Positions 13,101-25,200 of a stretch of DNA of 64,000 nucleotides are shown here, one piece after another (the stretch's first letter is position 1; each line of letters opens with the position of its first letter). The position numbers and the translations under genes are program-made. Under the pieces are notes generated by a model that saw only the letters and a list, made by a program, of their open reading frames with translations, did no database searches and was not told the DNA's origin. Source of the stretch: Linnemannia schmuckeri (lineage: Eukaryota; Mortierellomycota; Mortierellomycetes; Mortierellales; Mortierellaceae); NCBI GenBank assembly GCA_029449235.1, contig JANATG010000011.1:1332001-1396000 (forward strand), read 5' to 3'.

Positions 13101-14841
13101 AACGCGAGAAGAAGTGAGATCTGCTGAGCTTGAACAGGTTATACTGATAGCCCATAGTGACACTTTATTCTTTCCACTGATAGGACAAGGACGCGCAGAT
13201 TGGAGAGCTTACCAAGCGACTTGAGTCAAAGACACGAGAGTTAGAGGAGATATCTGGCGAGAAGCAACAACTGGTAAAACTCACCCCCTCCTCTTGTGAG
13301 TCACTGAGATAGAAGGAATTTTAGGTGCCAGCAGTGCCATAAGTGGGTGGTCATTGACATTTTATATTATTACTCTGTTCTTCTTTTCCTTAAGTGTGAG
13401 CTAGTGGAATATCAAGCCCAGACTGTCGCGTCTACCGCAAGTTTATTATTCATATTTTCGCACATTACTTATTTTCATTATTGACTTATTATTTGGCTCA
13501 CCCGATGACCCTGTTTTTTCTCGTCTTTTATGATGATAGGATCATGAAATGCTCGAACTAAGGGTGAAGATTCAGCTCTTGCAGTCCGACCAGGATTTCG
13601 TCGTCAAGGCGCGGGATGGTTTGAAGAAAGAGTTGGAGGCTCTCCAACAGGCACAGGCGGCGCAGCAGGTAAATAAGGTAAATACATCAAGTAGTTTCCC
13701 TCCTTCTCATTCACTCACACGTAACTCATGTTGCCCGTTATTTATGTTTAACGGGTGAAGAATGCGCAATGGAAAAAAAAGTATATGAAGTTGTATCCAT
13801 TCGATCTAAAAATGTTCCCCTCTTCTTACAAAACAATGATAGCAGCAACAACAGATGCAGCAGCAGTCGATGGTGCCCATGCCCTTGACAGACATTGCAA
13901 GGTTGCATAGTCGGGATCATGAGGGAGGAGGAGAGGGGTCTACTTCAGTAACGGATTTCTTGCAGTGGCCTATGGATCTGGAGACCCCGTCAGTAAGTTC
14001 ACTGAATTTGTAGAAATATGCATTGACATTCTCTCACGAACTTGCCCTCTCTATATTTTCGTGACATGCGCGTTTTTTTTTATTATTGCCGTTGAGTCTA
14101 AATTAACGGAAACTTCTTTTTCGTCTTTCTTTCATTCAACGTCTTGAAAAAATAAAATAGTCGGCTCGGCCTTCCAGTCGAACAGGCACTGTTGTCTATG
14201 GTTCGCCAAGTCCCAATTCTGCGAATGCGCCAGCAGGCAATACGCGTGCACCATCGTCGTTGATGGTTGCGAGAATCAGTCCCAAAGCCACCACTACCTC
14301 GCCCACGGCTGCTGCAGGAACCCCAAGTAGTCGATCTCGAGGCGTGGCAATACTACCGTCACCCTCAGCAACCACACCAGCCGCTGCAGGACTGAATACT
14401 AGAGTCAGCTCTTCTAACGATTCTACGGCTGGGAAACGAGCAGCGGCGGCAACGGCGACAGGAAGAGGAGGAGGTAATAGTAGTGGTAGTGGAGGAGGCG
14501 AAAAGCGGTCTCTTAAACGAAAGAGGACTGAGAATAAGGCTGGGTCTCGTGGGGGAGCTGATGGCGGTGGCGGTGCTGGATGTGGAGATAGAGAGACCAG
14601 TGACCAGGAAGAGGGCGAGTTTGAGGCCAAAAGTTCAGGTTCAGGTTCAGGTCCGAGCACAGGCACGAGCACTGGTGGTGTCGGTGTCGGCGCCAGTACT
14701 GTGAAAACTAGGAGAACGTACTCGAAGCGCCTGGCCCAGCAGCAGCAGCCTCCACAGACTGGTTCATCAACTTCCTCGTCTTCGACTGCCACTACCGCTA
14801 TCCCCGCCGCCGCCGCAAAGAAATCTACTCGTGGTAAATAA
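10165..14841 (+). CDS. Large coiled-coil protein of unknown function
   Basis: Fourteen exons can be joined in phase: 10165-10785, 10887-11225, 11338-11524, 11618-11803, 11917-12058, 12172-12372, 12473-12548, 12650-12862, 12990-13073, 13184-13273, 13395-13436, 13540-13668, 13843-13992, 14161-14841. The product is about 1,046 residues. The N-terminus (about 1-210) is Asn/Ser/Gln-rich. Residues about 290-800 are a long, nearly continuous heptad-like coiled coil (for example RLQADVAILKAQVAESQSRL). The last ~230 residues are Ser/Thr/Gly-rich with basic clusters such as RSLKRKRTENK and a KKSTRGK terminus, suggestive of nuclear localisation or DNA contact. I do not recognise the family. A tether, kinetochore, SPB or chromatin coiled-coil protein are all possible. 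Exon 11 (42 nt) depends on a GC donor, and without it the frame is still open. The 13669 donor may alternatively be 12 nt later. Confidence 0.75.
13437..13539 (+). other. Putative GC-AG intron
   Basis: The 42-nt candidate exon 13395-13436 ends ..TCTACC and is followed by GCAAGT, the classic donor of GC-AG introns. The next exon begins after TGATGATAG at 13540. Both flanking exons are phase 0, and the 14 residues continue the coiled-coil composition. The alternative is a single 266-nt GT-AG intron from 13274 to 13539 that skips this exon. Confidence 0.45.
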
Positions 14842-15239
14842 GGGCCTAGTTGGAAACATCAGACGGTTTGGTCGGTGTCAAATAATCGACTCTGTCGAGT
14901 AATGTAACCACTATTATCTCCTCATCTTCCTTGCTTTTTTTTATCCTCCTACCCTTTTTTACCTAATTGCGTTATCATTTTACAGCTCCTGATCGGGCAA
15001 TGGCGTTGATGGTTAGTGTGTTGATTTATTGTTCGCTACTGTTGCTACATATTCTCGTAATGAAAAACAAAGACATGAAGCGAAACAGAGAACGGAAAAA
15101 GACGATATTTACATGAGGCTGGCTATGGAGGGAGAAGACAATCACAAAAATGAAAAAGAAAAGAAAAAAAGCGTGTAGCAAATGGAACGGATGCTTGTTT
15201 TCAATTGTTTGGTTGATTGGATTGGGTTATGAGGGGGTT
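14842..15239. other. Convergent 3' intergenic region
   Basis: This holds the 3' ends of the coiled-coil gene (+) and the His-rich gene (-). It is AT-rich with no coding potential that I can support. Confidence 0.6.
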
Positions 15240-17453
15240 TCAAGCATGAACTTCCTTGTTGGAAGGGAGGTCACGATCATTGCTGTTCGCATGATTACCA
15301 AAGAGTTTGGAAGGTGTCGACGTTCCTGAATGTGAATGAGAAGACGATGAAGCATCCAGTCCTGTGATCGCTCCTAGCCCAACAGAAGCGTGGTGGTGGT
15401 GGTGGTGATGATGTACTGCTGGCGTTAGTGTGCGGAAAAACGACGCCGCCGAACCTGTCCCAGTGACCAACGTCGAAGAAGCAGCGACTCCATTGTTGTT
15501 GCAGTTGTTACTAGCACTGGTGCTGCCAGGACCGCTGTTAGTTGTTATTGTACCGAGGTGTGACTGGGCATGCTTCTGCTGAGGATGTGGACTGGGACGG
15601 TGCATCATCGGCAGCACACCCGTCGAGCTAGCACGTTCCATTTCGGGTCGATTCGAAGAGGAGGTTACTGTCGCTGCAGTAGTCGGATGTGCCGTCGATC
15701 CAGGGAAAGCAAACAGGAGGTGCGAGGGCGATGCAGCCGCAGCCGCAGCCGCCTGACCCACGGACCCTCCTGCATGACTTCCCGAATTTGTCGCCGTCGA
15801 GCTGCCAAGCGGTAGCATGAAGGAGGATCCAGCATGAGGTGAGGGATGAAGACCGTTGGTCCCAGGATTCGAGAAGGATCGCTCCATAGAATGCATCGAA
15901 TCGACACTCTTTTTCCGAAGGTAATGAGGCAGGGCCTCGTTCAGGGGCATGGGTGAATTGTGTCGACTCAATGCCGCCAGCTCCTGTGGTCCCAGGAGGT
16001 ATTGCGCATGATGATGGTGATGGGCATGAACCTGAGGTTGGGGTTGAGGAGGTTGTGGAAAGGAGGCCTCCTGTTGCGAGGACGACCCATCCTGGTGCGA
16101 TTGTGATGGCAACAAGGAAGACGAGCCTAGGTCAAGTCCACTTGGAGTCGACGTTTCCGACGATGACAGGCCAACGTCCGATCGACGACGTCCAAACATG
16201 CTTGTAGGTCCTTCTATACTGCCGCCGCTGGTGCTGGCACTGAGGGCTGGCGATCCGACAGCACCAGGTAAAGAGAGCCAGGGCAAACGATGCTCGACAT
16301 CATAGAACTTGGAGAACAATGCAGGTGAATGAGTGGTGGAGCGAAGTTGAGCTGGTCCGGACGAATGAGTGTGGTGGTGATGGTGATGATGGTCGACGGC
16401 GGTGAGGAAGGGCGAGGTGGCTGCCGAGCCTGCGAAATAGGGGCTCGAATACCCCGTATCTGTCCCACCTGTCGAACCAGGTGTTGAATATCCCGTGACA
16501 GAAGTCGATCCTGCTGCATTCAGACTATGATGCATCATTGTCGATGGTGGTAGAGCAGAAGTCGACGTCGAGCGAGCAATTGGACTTGATTTTGCCAATC
16601 CTCCTGTGGTCGTCATCGTCGTTGTCGCTCCTGTTGTAGAGGGCTTGAGCATGCTGAGACCGGTCTTTTTAGAAGCCGCTGATGGTTCTGGAACCGAGGA
16701 CTGTTGCTCCTGCAACCGCTGCTGCATCCGCCGCTGGTGTTCATGGGCCTCTCGAAGTGTGTCTGTGTCAGCCTAGCAAGTAAGCATATTAGAAAAATCA
16801 TGCGCACCCCCCGATCGATCCACGAAGAAAAGTTTGGTTAGTATAGGAAGAACAGTAAAACAACGTTAGAGCAAAAGAGTAAAGAACGAATAAGGAGGAA
16901 TAGAAAGGCAATGATGAGTAAGGTCAGGACGAGGTTGTGCGGTATGGTATGGTATGGTATGGTATGGCATGATTTTTTAGGATATGGTATGATGTAGCAT
17001 TGAGGGGGATGTGGGCAAGCACAAGGAGGGGGGGGGGGATAGAGAGAAAGGCAAGGGGAAGGGGGGAGGAGTGATGAATAAAGAAGGGGGGTGGCTAGAA
17101 GGGGAGAAGAGAGGAGGCAGTAGGGCACAAGCACAAAAAGGGGAACGCAACAAGGGACAAGGGGAAGGGGGTATTTGGATAAAGACAAAGGGGTTCAAAG
17201 GAAACAACTGAGCATTCTGATTGGGAGGTCTCCCCGCGGAAATAAAACCAAAAGAAAAAGAAAGCGCAAGTGGGAGGGCAAGTACAAGCAAACAAGAAAA
17301 AGAAAGCCAAAAAAAGTAAAAAAAGAACCGTAAAGAGTGAAACCGTGTGAACTGAGGCTTTGAGTGAATGAGAAAGAAGGAGTGCATGGACCAACTGTAA
17401 CCTAATACAAATGAGCATTGTAGGTTTACCTGGATGCCGTATATTGTCTCCAT
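15240..17453 (-). CDS. His/Ser/Thr-rich protein of unknown function
   Basis: Two exons: 17453-17430, coding only METIYGIQ, then 16772-15240 after a 657-nt intron; total 518 residues. The second exon starts ADTDTLREAHEHQRRMQQRL, a charged helix likely to be a short coiled coil. The remainder is low complexity: Ser/Thr/Ala/Gly-rich, with three or more runs of 6-8 histidines (about 15390-15405, 16015-16030, 16370-16395), Gln/Pro stretches and a GRRRS patch. One less repetitive island (SKFYDVEHRLPWLSLPG) could be a conserved motif. No domain is recognised. Histidine runs are often seen in nuclear-speckle or metal-binding proteins, but that is only analogy. The tiny first exon is supported by a good CAG|GTAAAC donor and an in-frame acceptor, yet other upstream exons cannot be excluded. 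Confidence 0.6.
16941..16967. repeat. (GGTAT)5 pentanucleotide repeat
   Basis: Five tandem GGTAT units plus GG, inside the long intron of the His-rich gene. It creates repeated GGTAT donor-like strings on the + strand but lies on the antisense side of the gene. Confidence 0.85.
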
Positions 17454-19174
17454 GGTAGTTAGTGAGTTTATAACAGAGTGGGTGTTTGTGAGGCGGGGAT
17501 AAAGAAAGAAGGAAGTTTGCGTGGGGAAAGAGGAATCAAAGTAAAGAAAAGTAGAAAAAAAAAAAAAAGGCTGAAGTGTGGGGCGGAGAAAAGACAAGGA
17601 GGGCACTTGTTTGAGTAGTTGTTAGTTTGTGGAGAAGGCGAAAGGGAAAGTGTAGGGTTTGGATAAGAGTCAAGTGGGCAATGGAGGGTGAAGGTGAGGA
17701 TGATAAAGAAAAGGAAGCGAGAAGAGAGACGAAGAGGTAGAAAGAAGGGAAGGTGATGCAAGCAAGAAAGCTGAAGTCAAGGAGCAAGGGAAAAAAAAGT
17801 CGTCACGTGCATGTGTGGACCGTGCTAGACTCGGCAAACTGTGGGGAAAGACTCGAAAAGGAAGTCAACCCCGAAGGGGAGAAAGAAATAGAGGGGTCAA
17901 AGTCGATTGTGGGAACAAAGGGCAAAAAGCGAACAAAACGCAAGCGTAGGGCATTAGGAGGTAATGAGTCAATGGCAAGTTGAACAACTATCATCCTGGG
18001 CTTGAGAGTACTCTCCGCTGGCCATGCGATAGTCGAATAACATGGTTAAGACCCCCTCGATCCATTCAGTGTCCGACAGTAACTAGAAGGTGCCGTGAAC
18101 ATTGGCCTCACTGCAATGGCTCCTCCTCCTCCTAGTCTCCCAGCCGTGTCTTGTCATCGTTGTCGCCGTGGAGAGAGAGGTAGGATTCAGGCACGAACCA
18201 TACCATAACCTGATAAAATTTCGTTTTGAGAACCAGGAACAAAGGCATGAATCTTTTACAGGCAATAGCGTACTTCCACCCTTCTACCTGCTTTTATTTC
18301 AAGCTTACATAGACGATATACGATGAAGCGCAAATCCAGAACAGTATCCCCGTCTTCAAGCATGAGAAACATGAAGCATGAAAACAGGAGAAAAGAATAT
18401 AAAGCAACGCGCTCAAAGGAATATAGACAACCCATTTTTTTTCTAATCTAAAGTACACCGACCACAGGGTGACAAGGAGCTGGAAGAAACAACTAAACAC
18501 AGGGGCCGAGAGTGAGGGGAGAATGGAAAGCCCATCACACAAGTATCTCCAACATCACGGTTACTGGTGTGTCGATGTGGTCACAAAGGCACGTCAGAGG
18601 TCGTTAACCTGGTGGACTGAAGACAAGGTCTCTCGACAGTTCAGTTCTGCACAATAGATTGATCATACGATAAAGAGTAGGATCTGAACCTCGAGAGAGC
18701 CAGGTCCATATACGAAAAGGAAAGATGTGGAGGCTGTGAAGATGGGGAGCTGAAGTATTGGAAGGAGGTCATCGTTGAGCTGTTGCAGGCCAAGCCTTTC
18801 AAGATCTATCACGACGTGACTATGACTGACGCGACTTCATCTACGACCATATTCAACTTCCGAGCGTGAAGGGGTCAAGGGCGCAATTTTGAACCTGGGT
18901 GGCTTGTTCATCGATCCTATTCCTGAATTAGGCGCACCGCACCGCAACGGGAAAAATGAGAGGAAGAGACAGAGAGCGAGGTGGAGGCACACGGCGCTTC
19001 TGCGCCACAGTTCGTTCTTACTCTCTATCTCATCACTCTGCCCTACGCTTCCACACTCATCCACTCACTCACACTTATACTCATTCACCCACTGCTCCAT
19101 CCACACGCACTCGCCTTCAACTCTATCTTCTAACAATCATCATCCAACAACAACCAACAAAAAACAACCAGACC
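17454..19174. promoter_or_regulatory. Divergent intergenic region between His-rich gene and ATG16
   Basis: This 1.7 kb holds the 5' sides of both neighbours. It is purine-rich on the + strand to about 17990 and pyrimidine-rich just before the ATG16 start (19010-19170), where a CAACAACAACC leader precedes the ATG. Several short ORFs exist but none is supported by a domain or by good splice structure. Confidence 0.5.
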
Positions 19175-21863
19175 ATGACTATGGCCCACCATGGAACCCC
19201 TCAATGGGAAACAGACATCCTTGACCTCTTTGTCCAGCGAGACAGGCATGAAAAGGCATTCACAAACATGGTCGAGTCCTGTATGTTTACATACATCCTA
19301 CTTTCCTTTCCCACTCCTCCTTTTTAGTCTTTTTCATTAGCATCTGTGTGAATCCTGCAAAATAAAAGAGGGGACTAACAAGGCATTATGTCTTATGTCT
19401 GTCGATACATACTAGACAACGGACTTGTCCAAAAGCTAACGTTCTATGTCGACCAGAACAAGCACCTCGAGTCGAGTGCGCAGAACAGCAAAGACCAGCA
19501 CGACAAAATGGCTCGCCAGGTCAGCGTCCTTCGCGAACAAGGGTAACATATCCACTTTTTTTTTTATCAACAATTGAAAGCATACTGTGAACAAAACCAT
19601 CAAGTTTTCGTTATTAATATTGTGCATTACCCTCCCTCTCTTTCAATCGTTGTTGCAAAATTGATAGGAGCCCCATGAACCAAAAGAGAAGCGCAGAGCT
19701 CGAGGCTCAGGTCGCTAGCCTGAAGGAAGAGCGAGCTGAGCTCTACAAGACACAAGGCACCAATGCTCAGCGTCTGCTCGATTTGAACGACATTCTCCGT
19801 GTCAAGGACGCGAATCTTGCTCAAGGCAAGGAAGAGTAAGTCGAGTCGACTCCTTTTTTTTTTTTTTTTTTTTAGCGTACTCTTTATAGTTCTTTTAGGG
19901 TTTAAATGGCAAGCAAAAAAAATATGTCAGGTTGTCACACACAGCCACATTACCTACAATTTCATGATCCGTTCAGCTAACTCAATTCCTTTTGCTAACT
20001 GGGGTATGTAGTATTCGACGATTGACCGAGTCAAACACGTTTTTGGCACGCAAGAACCAAGAGATGACAGAGTTGGTTAACGAAAAGAATGTGACAATCC
20101 AGGTCATCCAGGACGAGCTTACCACGTTGCAGCTGGAGATGAGCAAGCTGGATGAACGACAACGGGACCTGGAGCGTGAAAACGCTCAGCTGTTGCAGCG
20201 TTGGCTCAAGAAGATGAACGAGGAGGCAGATAGGATGAACGCCGGAAACGCATTCCTGGAAAAGTAAGTGTCGTAGAACGTAGCAAGCCTCATTTATGTT
20301 TGCTTCTATTATAGTCGAGCGAAGACGCGTTGTGCTTACCAAAATCTATGGTATCGGTCCTTCAAACAAATAGTGAGCAACAGGAACAGAGTGCCCTCTC
20401 GCCATCTGTCCAATCGCCACCGAGCACCCGATCCCTTCGAAGTATGGGACCCGAGTCACCAACACAGTCCAACTGGCGGGGCGCATCGAGTATATTCTCG
20501 ATTATCCCTCAGATCTCCTCCAAGAAGTTTGTAAGGGTCCCTTGACTGTTTCATATTCATGCGTTAAATGTAATTTCCCATCTTCTCCTTGAAATCGAAA
20601 TTCCGATCTAATTATTCGATTATTTTTCTCGCACAAATACAAAACCACATGTAGACGGCACACGACGCGGAAGTGAATACCGTGTCATTGTCGAATGGAG
20701 GTTCGATGGCCGCAACGGGATCAAATGATAAAAAGATTAGGATTTGGGACATTAAGACAGGATCGCTCAAATCGACCTTGACCGGATGTCTTCAGTCTGT
20801 CATGTGTGTCTCGTTCAATGCCACGGATGAACTCTTGTTGGGTGCCTCTAACGACAATGCCGCCCGGCTTTGGCACTTGGGCACAGGACGACCCAGAGTA
20901 AGGCCCTTTGCTTAGTTGGGTGTTTTCATTTCCTGGTGATTGTTACTATTTGATATTGATCAATTGCAATTTTTTTTGTCCTATGTTATACATAGCACAC
21001 TTTGACGGGACATATTGGAAAGGTCTTCTCGGCACGCTTCAATCCGGACTCGAGCAAAGTTGTCTCTGGAAGTCACGATCGCACCATTAAAGTCTGGGAT
21101 CTCCAAAAAGGATACTGTACGTCATCTTACGCTTCGTATTGTGTGTGCCCTTGAGACACCACAATTGTATCTATTGGCCTGTCTGCTCACATATTAACCT
21201 ACCATTCTTTATTACTTAAAATAGGCATTCGTACGATGTTCACGTTTGCGAGTGTGAATGATGTGTGTTTGCTGGACTTTGACGGATCGACGATTGCTAG
21301 TGGACATTTGGACAACAACTTGAGATTCTGGGATGCTCGATCAGGCAACTGTGTCAAGGAAGTGACGGGTATTCATATGGGTCAGATTACCTCTGTTTGC
21401 CCCTCGACGGACGGAAGCCAGATCCTGACCAATTCGAGGGACAACACTCTTCGTATCCTGGACGTGCGTACCTATGAGACCGTCTCTGTCCTCCATGCGG
21501 ATGGCTACAAGACCGGTACCAACTGGTCCAAAGCCTGCTTCAGGTACGCGCTCTTTCTGGCACTGTTTCTGGTGTTTGTTCGCAAGATATTATTGTGGGT
21601 GGCGTTAACGTTTCTTTTGTTGTTCTTTTTTTTGTCTTTGCTTTATTAGCCCGGATGGCCAGTATGTGGTGTCTGGAAGTGCGGATGGCACGTTGTATTA
21701 CTGGTCGACACGGGACGGGATTGTGGAGAAGTTGGTCAAGGAGCAAACGAGCCCAATTGTGGGAGTCTCGTGGGTCAACAGCACGGTTGTCAGTGCCGAA
21801 AAGGACAAGACTGTTGTCATCTGGGGCACGACTGCCCGTCGTCCTACCATCTACGAAAAGTAG
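19175..21863 (+). CDS. ATG16: Autophagy protein ATG16 with C-terminal WD40 propeller (ATG16L1 type)
   Basis: Nine exons join in phase: 19175-19280, 19416-19542, 19668-19835, 20012-20263, 20374-20530, 20655-20897, 20996-21116, 21225-21543, 21650-21863; 568 residues. Residues about 10-45 (WETDILDLFVQRDRHEKAF) match the Atg5-binding helix. Residues about 40-215 form the coiled coil expected for dimerisation. A short Ser/Pro linker (about 220-265) follows. The rest is a WD40 propeller starting TAHDAEVNTVSLSNGG, close to the first blade of animal ATG16L1, with repeats ending IRIWDIKTG, ARLWHLG, IKVWDLQKG, LRFWDARSG, LRILDVRTY, LYYWSTRDG and VVIWGTT. Known role: the Atg12-Atg5-Atg16 complex directs Atg8 lipidation on the phagophore. 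The WD40 part in animals also recruits the complex to single membranes. Yeast Atg16 lacks this propeller, so the architecture is the ancestral one. A second ATG in codon 3 could also initiate. Confidence 0.93.
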
Positions 21864-22210
21864 AAGAAGCAAGCAGATGCCTTTATCTGAAAAAAAAAAA
21901 AAAAAAGAAGAGACTTTTTGTTTGTTTGTTTGTTGTATGTGGATGAGAAGAATAAACAAGCCCTATTTTTATTTGAGTTTTTCCCAGCAGAATGAACGAC
22001 CCTTTTATTTGTGCCCTTTTCTGTGCGCAGGACAATTGTAAAATGTAGCTCTGGTCATGTACTGTACAGTACAGTACTGTCATGTCAGCCTTTTGATCGA
22101 TCATCTCACAAACAAAAAAAAAGGGAGGGAGGAGAAAGGTCATATTGCTTTTGTTTAGTTTGTTATGCGTTCGTTTGTGATGGTGACAAAATTGAAGTGC
22201 TTTTCTTATT
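21864..22210. other. Convergent 3' intergenic region
   Basis: This lies between the stop codons of ATG16 (+) and the 1,009-residue ORF (-). It contains A/T tracts and a cluster of overlapping GTAC palindromes near 22060-22082. No gene is seen. Confidence 0.6.
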
Positions 22211-25200
22211 TTATTTCTTAAGAAAGAAACGGAAGATGGCGAGTGAGGCGCATTTCTTCTTGGCCGTGGGCTTTAATGCCTCGTCCTGTCCTTCGCTCAA
22301 GGAGTCAATCGGTTCTTGGTGATGCTGTGGCAGTACCGACACACGGGGAACATCTCCTCCTGAAGCAGGTTTGGGCTGCATGTGAACACCACCGTAGTGG
22401 TCGTCGCGGTGGGTTTGAGGCAGGTGGAAGGACGAGAAGGAAGGCGTGATCGTGAGGGACTCTTGAGAGGAGGGCAAGATACGCTCTGTTGCTCCTGCTC
22501 CCATGCCTGTACCAGTGCCGGATGCAGACTGGGTGGGGACAAAGGTCGTCGGGTGGAGGTGTGTTAATGTGTACAGGTAGATATCTTCCACCACCTCGTC
22601 TTCATCTTCATCCTCATCTTCGTCATCATTGGTTTTGTTATGGTTGTCGTGAGAAGGAGGAGGTCCAAAGGGGTATTTTGTGATTGGTTTTGAGATGTCA
22701 TGAGAGGATAAGGTCGTGAAATTCATGAGTGGTAGTGGTGGATGAGATGTCGTGTAGGTGTGATGTTGATAGTATTGTTGGTGTTGATTGTGATAGCTAG
22801 AAGGCGCAACGGCGGTGACGGGGGCTGGCAGATCGAGATGCGGAAATGAGGTGGTGGTGGTGGTGTCGATCGGGCTCACCGCATTGACAGATGCAGTCGA
22901 GGTGTTGCTTTTCGTAAGAGCATTGACCAAGGCCGTAGTGTTGCTCGCAGAAACGGCGGGAGAGGAGGAAGGCGAAGAAGGGGACGGAGTAGGAGGAGAC
23001 CTGGTAAAGATTCGTTTTGCAAAAGCAGAAAGGCGTCTCTTGGGTCGGGACAACGACGACGACCGAGGAGAAGGAGACAATGGAGGTAGGGAAGGAGAGG
23101 AAGCGACATTGGTAGATGTCGATGTCAAGTCGTCGAAGGTGAAACGGTCGCCTCCGCTGGCATACTCGTTGTCGGTGGGGAGGCCATAAGTGGAGAGAGG
23201 GACACGGGTGCGAGCACTATTGCGACGATGGAGTAACCCCTGTTGGTAGTAATGTAGGTGATCGATCTGAAGGTGGTCTGTTGGTGGAGGTAGTGGTGGT
23301 AGGGAAGGAAAAGGGGGTAGAGGGGGAGAGAGGGGTCTAGGAAGGGAGGTAGGAGAAGGAGAGAGGGAGAGGGAGGAAGGCGAAATGGCGTTTTTCTCGT
23401 TTTTCTTTGTCTTTTTCTGACTTGAAGCAGCTGCTGTTGTTCGATCGTTGTTGTCTCCTAGGCGTATCCCGAGACCCAAGGATAAGGAGGTGGAAGAAGG
23501 GAAGAGTAAATTCCTGTCTCCGCCGTTGCGAAGATGGTGGGCTGTACTATTGTTGCTGTTGCCTCGGTCAATGGCGAAGGTGGAGATCGAAGAAGAGGAA
23601 GAAGTTGAAGAGGTAGGGGGTGACAAGGGTGTATGAGAATAGACGCTAGGGGAAGACGACGAGGACGAAACAGCTGCTACCAGTGGATAAGGAGAAACGG
23701 CTATCGTCGTTGTTGCGGAGGCAGGGGACAGAGAAGAAGAGGGCGTGAAGTGAGGGATGTGAAGGGCGGTGGTGATTATTCGTGGAGGATGCACGGATGA
23801 CGAGAGCGGCAGGGGCGGTAGTGAAGACGAAGGCGCGTGAGGGCGGTCCCGCCGGTCATCAACCACTCGCTGCTGCTGTTGCAATTGTTGCTGTTGTTGT
23901 TGTTGTAGTCGCTGTTGGAGTTGTTGGGCCGATGACTCAGTTGTTGTTGTTGATGATGTTTGTGTTGCTGCCGCGGTGGGTGAGGGCAGGGCGGACAAGG
24001 CAAGGGGCGAGATAGGCGAGAGGGGGTAATAATGGTAATGGTAGTGGTGGTCGTCATAACCAAACGTCGACCGCGCCCTTCCTCCTGTCGGTCGAAGATA
24101 CGGACTCGCTTCATCCTCCTCTTGTCGGTCCTCAAGAATACTGCCGCTGCTCGTGCTCATCATACTCATTCTCAACCTCGTGCTACCACGCCCAATACCA
24201 CCTCCCCTTCTACTCACATTGCCACCATTATTGCCACTGCCATTACCGCAGTCGTCATACACAACAACGTCGCCTTCATTCGTCGCGCTGTTGTATTCGG
24301 TTTGTTGAAATGTTGTGGTTGTGGGTGAGGGGCTAGCCGGAAAGGGTCCAAAGACAGGCCCAATCCCAAAGGTATTGACTTTGTGAGCTCTTCTGGAGGT
24401 TGGTGGTTGTGGTGGTGATGCTGTTGTCGTATTGTAAGTCGAGGATAAGGAAGAAGGTGGTGGTGGTGGGAGAGAATCGAATGGGTGCATGGGCCTTTCG
24501 AAGGGGGAATAATAAGGTTCTGCTCTACTGTCTCTCCTTCCTTCTGTCCCTGTTGTTGTTATTTTTGTTGTTGTTGTTGTTGTCGTTGCTGTTGCTGTAA
24601 TCATTCCTTCTGTGTTTGTCATTGTTGATGTTGTGGGGGGTATAGGCGATGACGACGACGATAATGGTGTAAAGTGAAGACCAGCTGGGAGGAACATGGG
24701 CGATTGAGAGTATGAGAAGGGATGTGCTGAAGAAGCCGAAGACGACTCTAGGAGAGGCGATAGGCGGCGTGAAGAAGTAGCTGTCGGAGACGGTGTTGCG
24801 GGCTGGAAGTAAGAAGAAGTCGAATAGGAAGGGGAAGACGCTGAAGAGGAAGGAGAGGGTGATGATGCAGATGATGATGATTCTTCGGACCCTGAACCTC
24901 CACCGACGACCGATCCGGGACCACCGAAAGTGGTCGAGATTCGTCTCTGTCTCCACTGCTGTTGTTGGTTGTGGTTGTGGTTTCTAGGTGATGTGTTGGT
25001 CGTAGTTGGAAGAGGAATACGGGACGTGGCGGGTTGTTGTTGAATGTGTGGAGGAATGCCCGTAGGAAGAGAATGTTCCGTGTTGATGTCGGTATGATGA
25101 CATTGACACTGGTGAGAGTGGTTGTGGCTGTATTGCTGAGACTGAGATGGCCGGTGTGCGGACGGTGGAGATCGGGCAATGGAGTCGCTGGTGGTGGTAT

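Noticed and set aside
18116..18326. Short + strand frame MAPPPPSLPAVSCHRCRRGER, resembling the start of a zinc cluster
   Set aside because: Only one C-x2-C pair. The next possible exon adds about 20 unremarkable residues and stops, and no zinc family fits.
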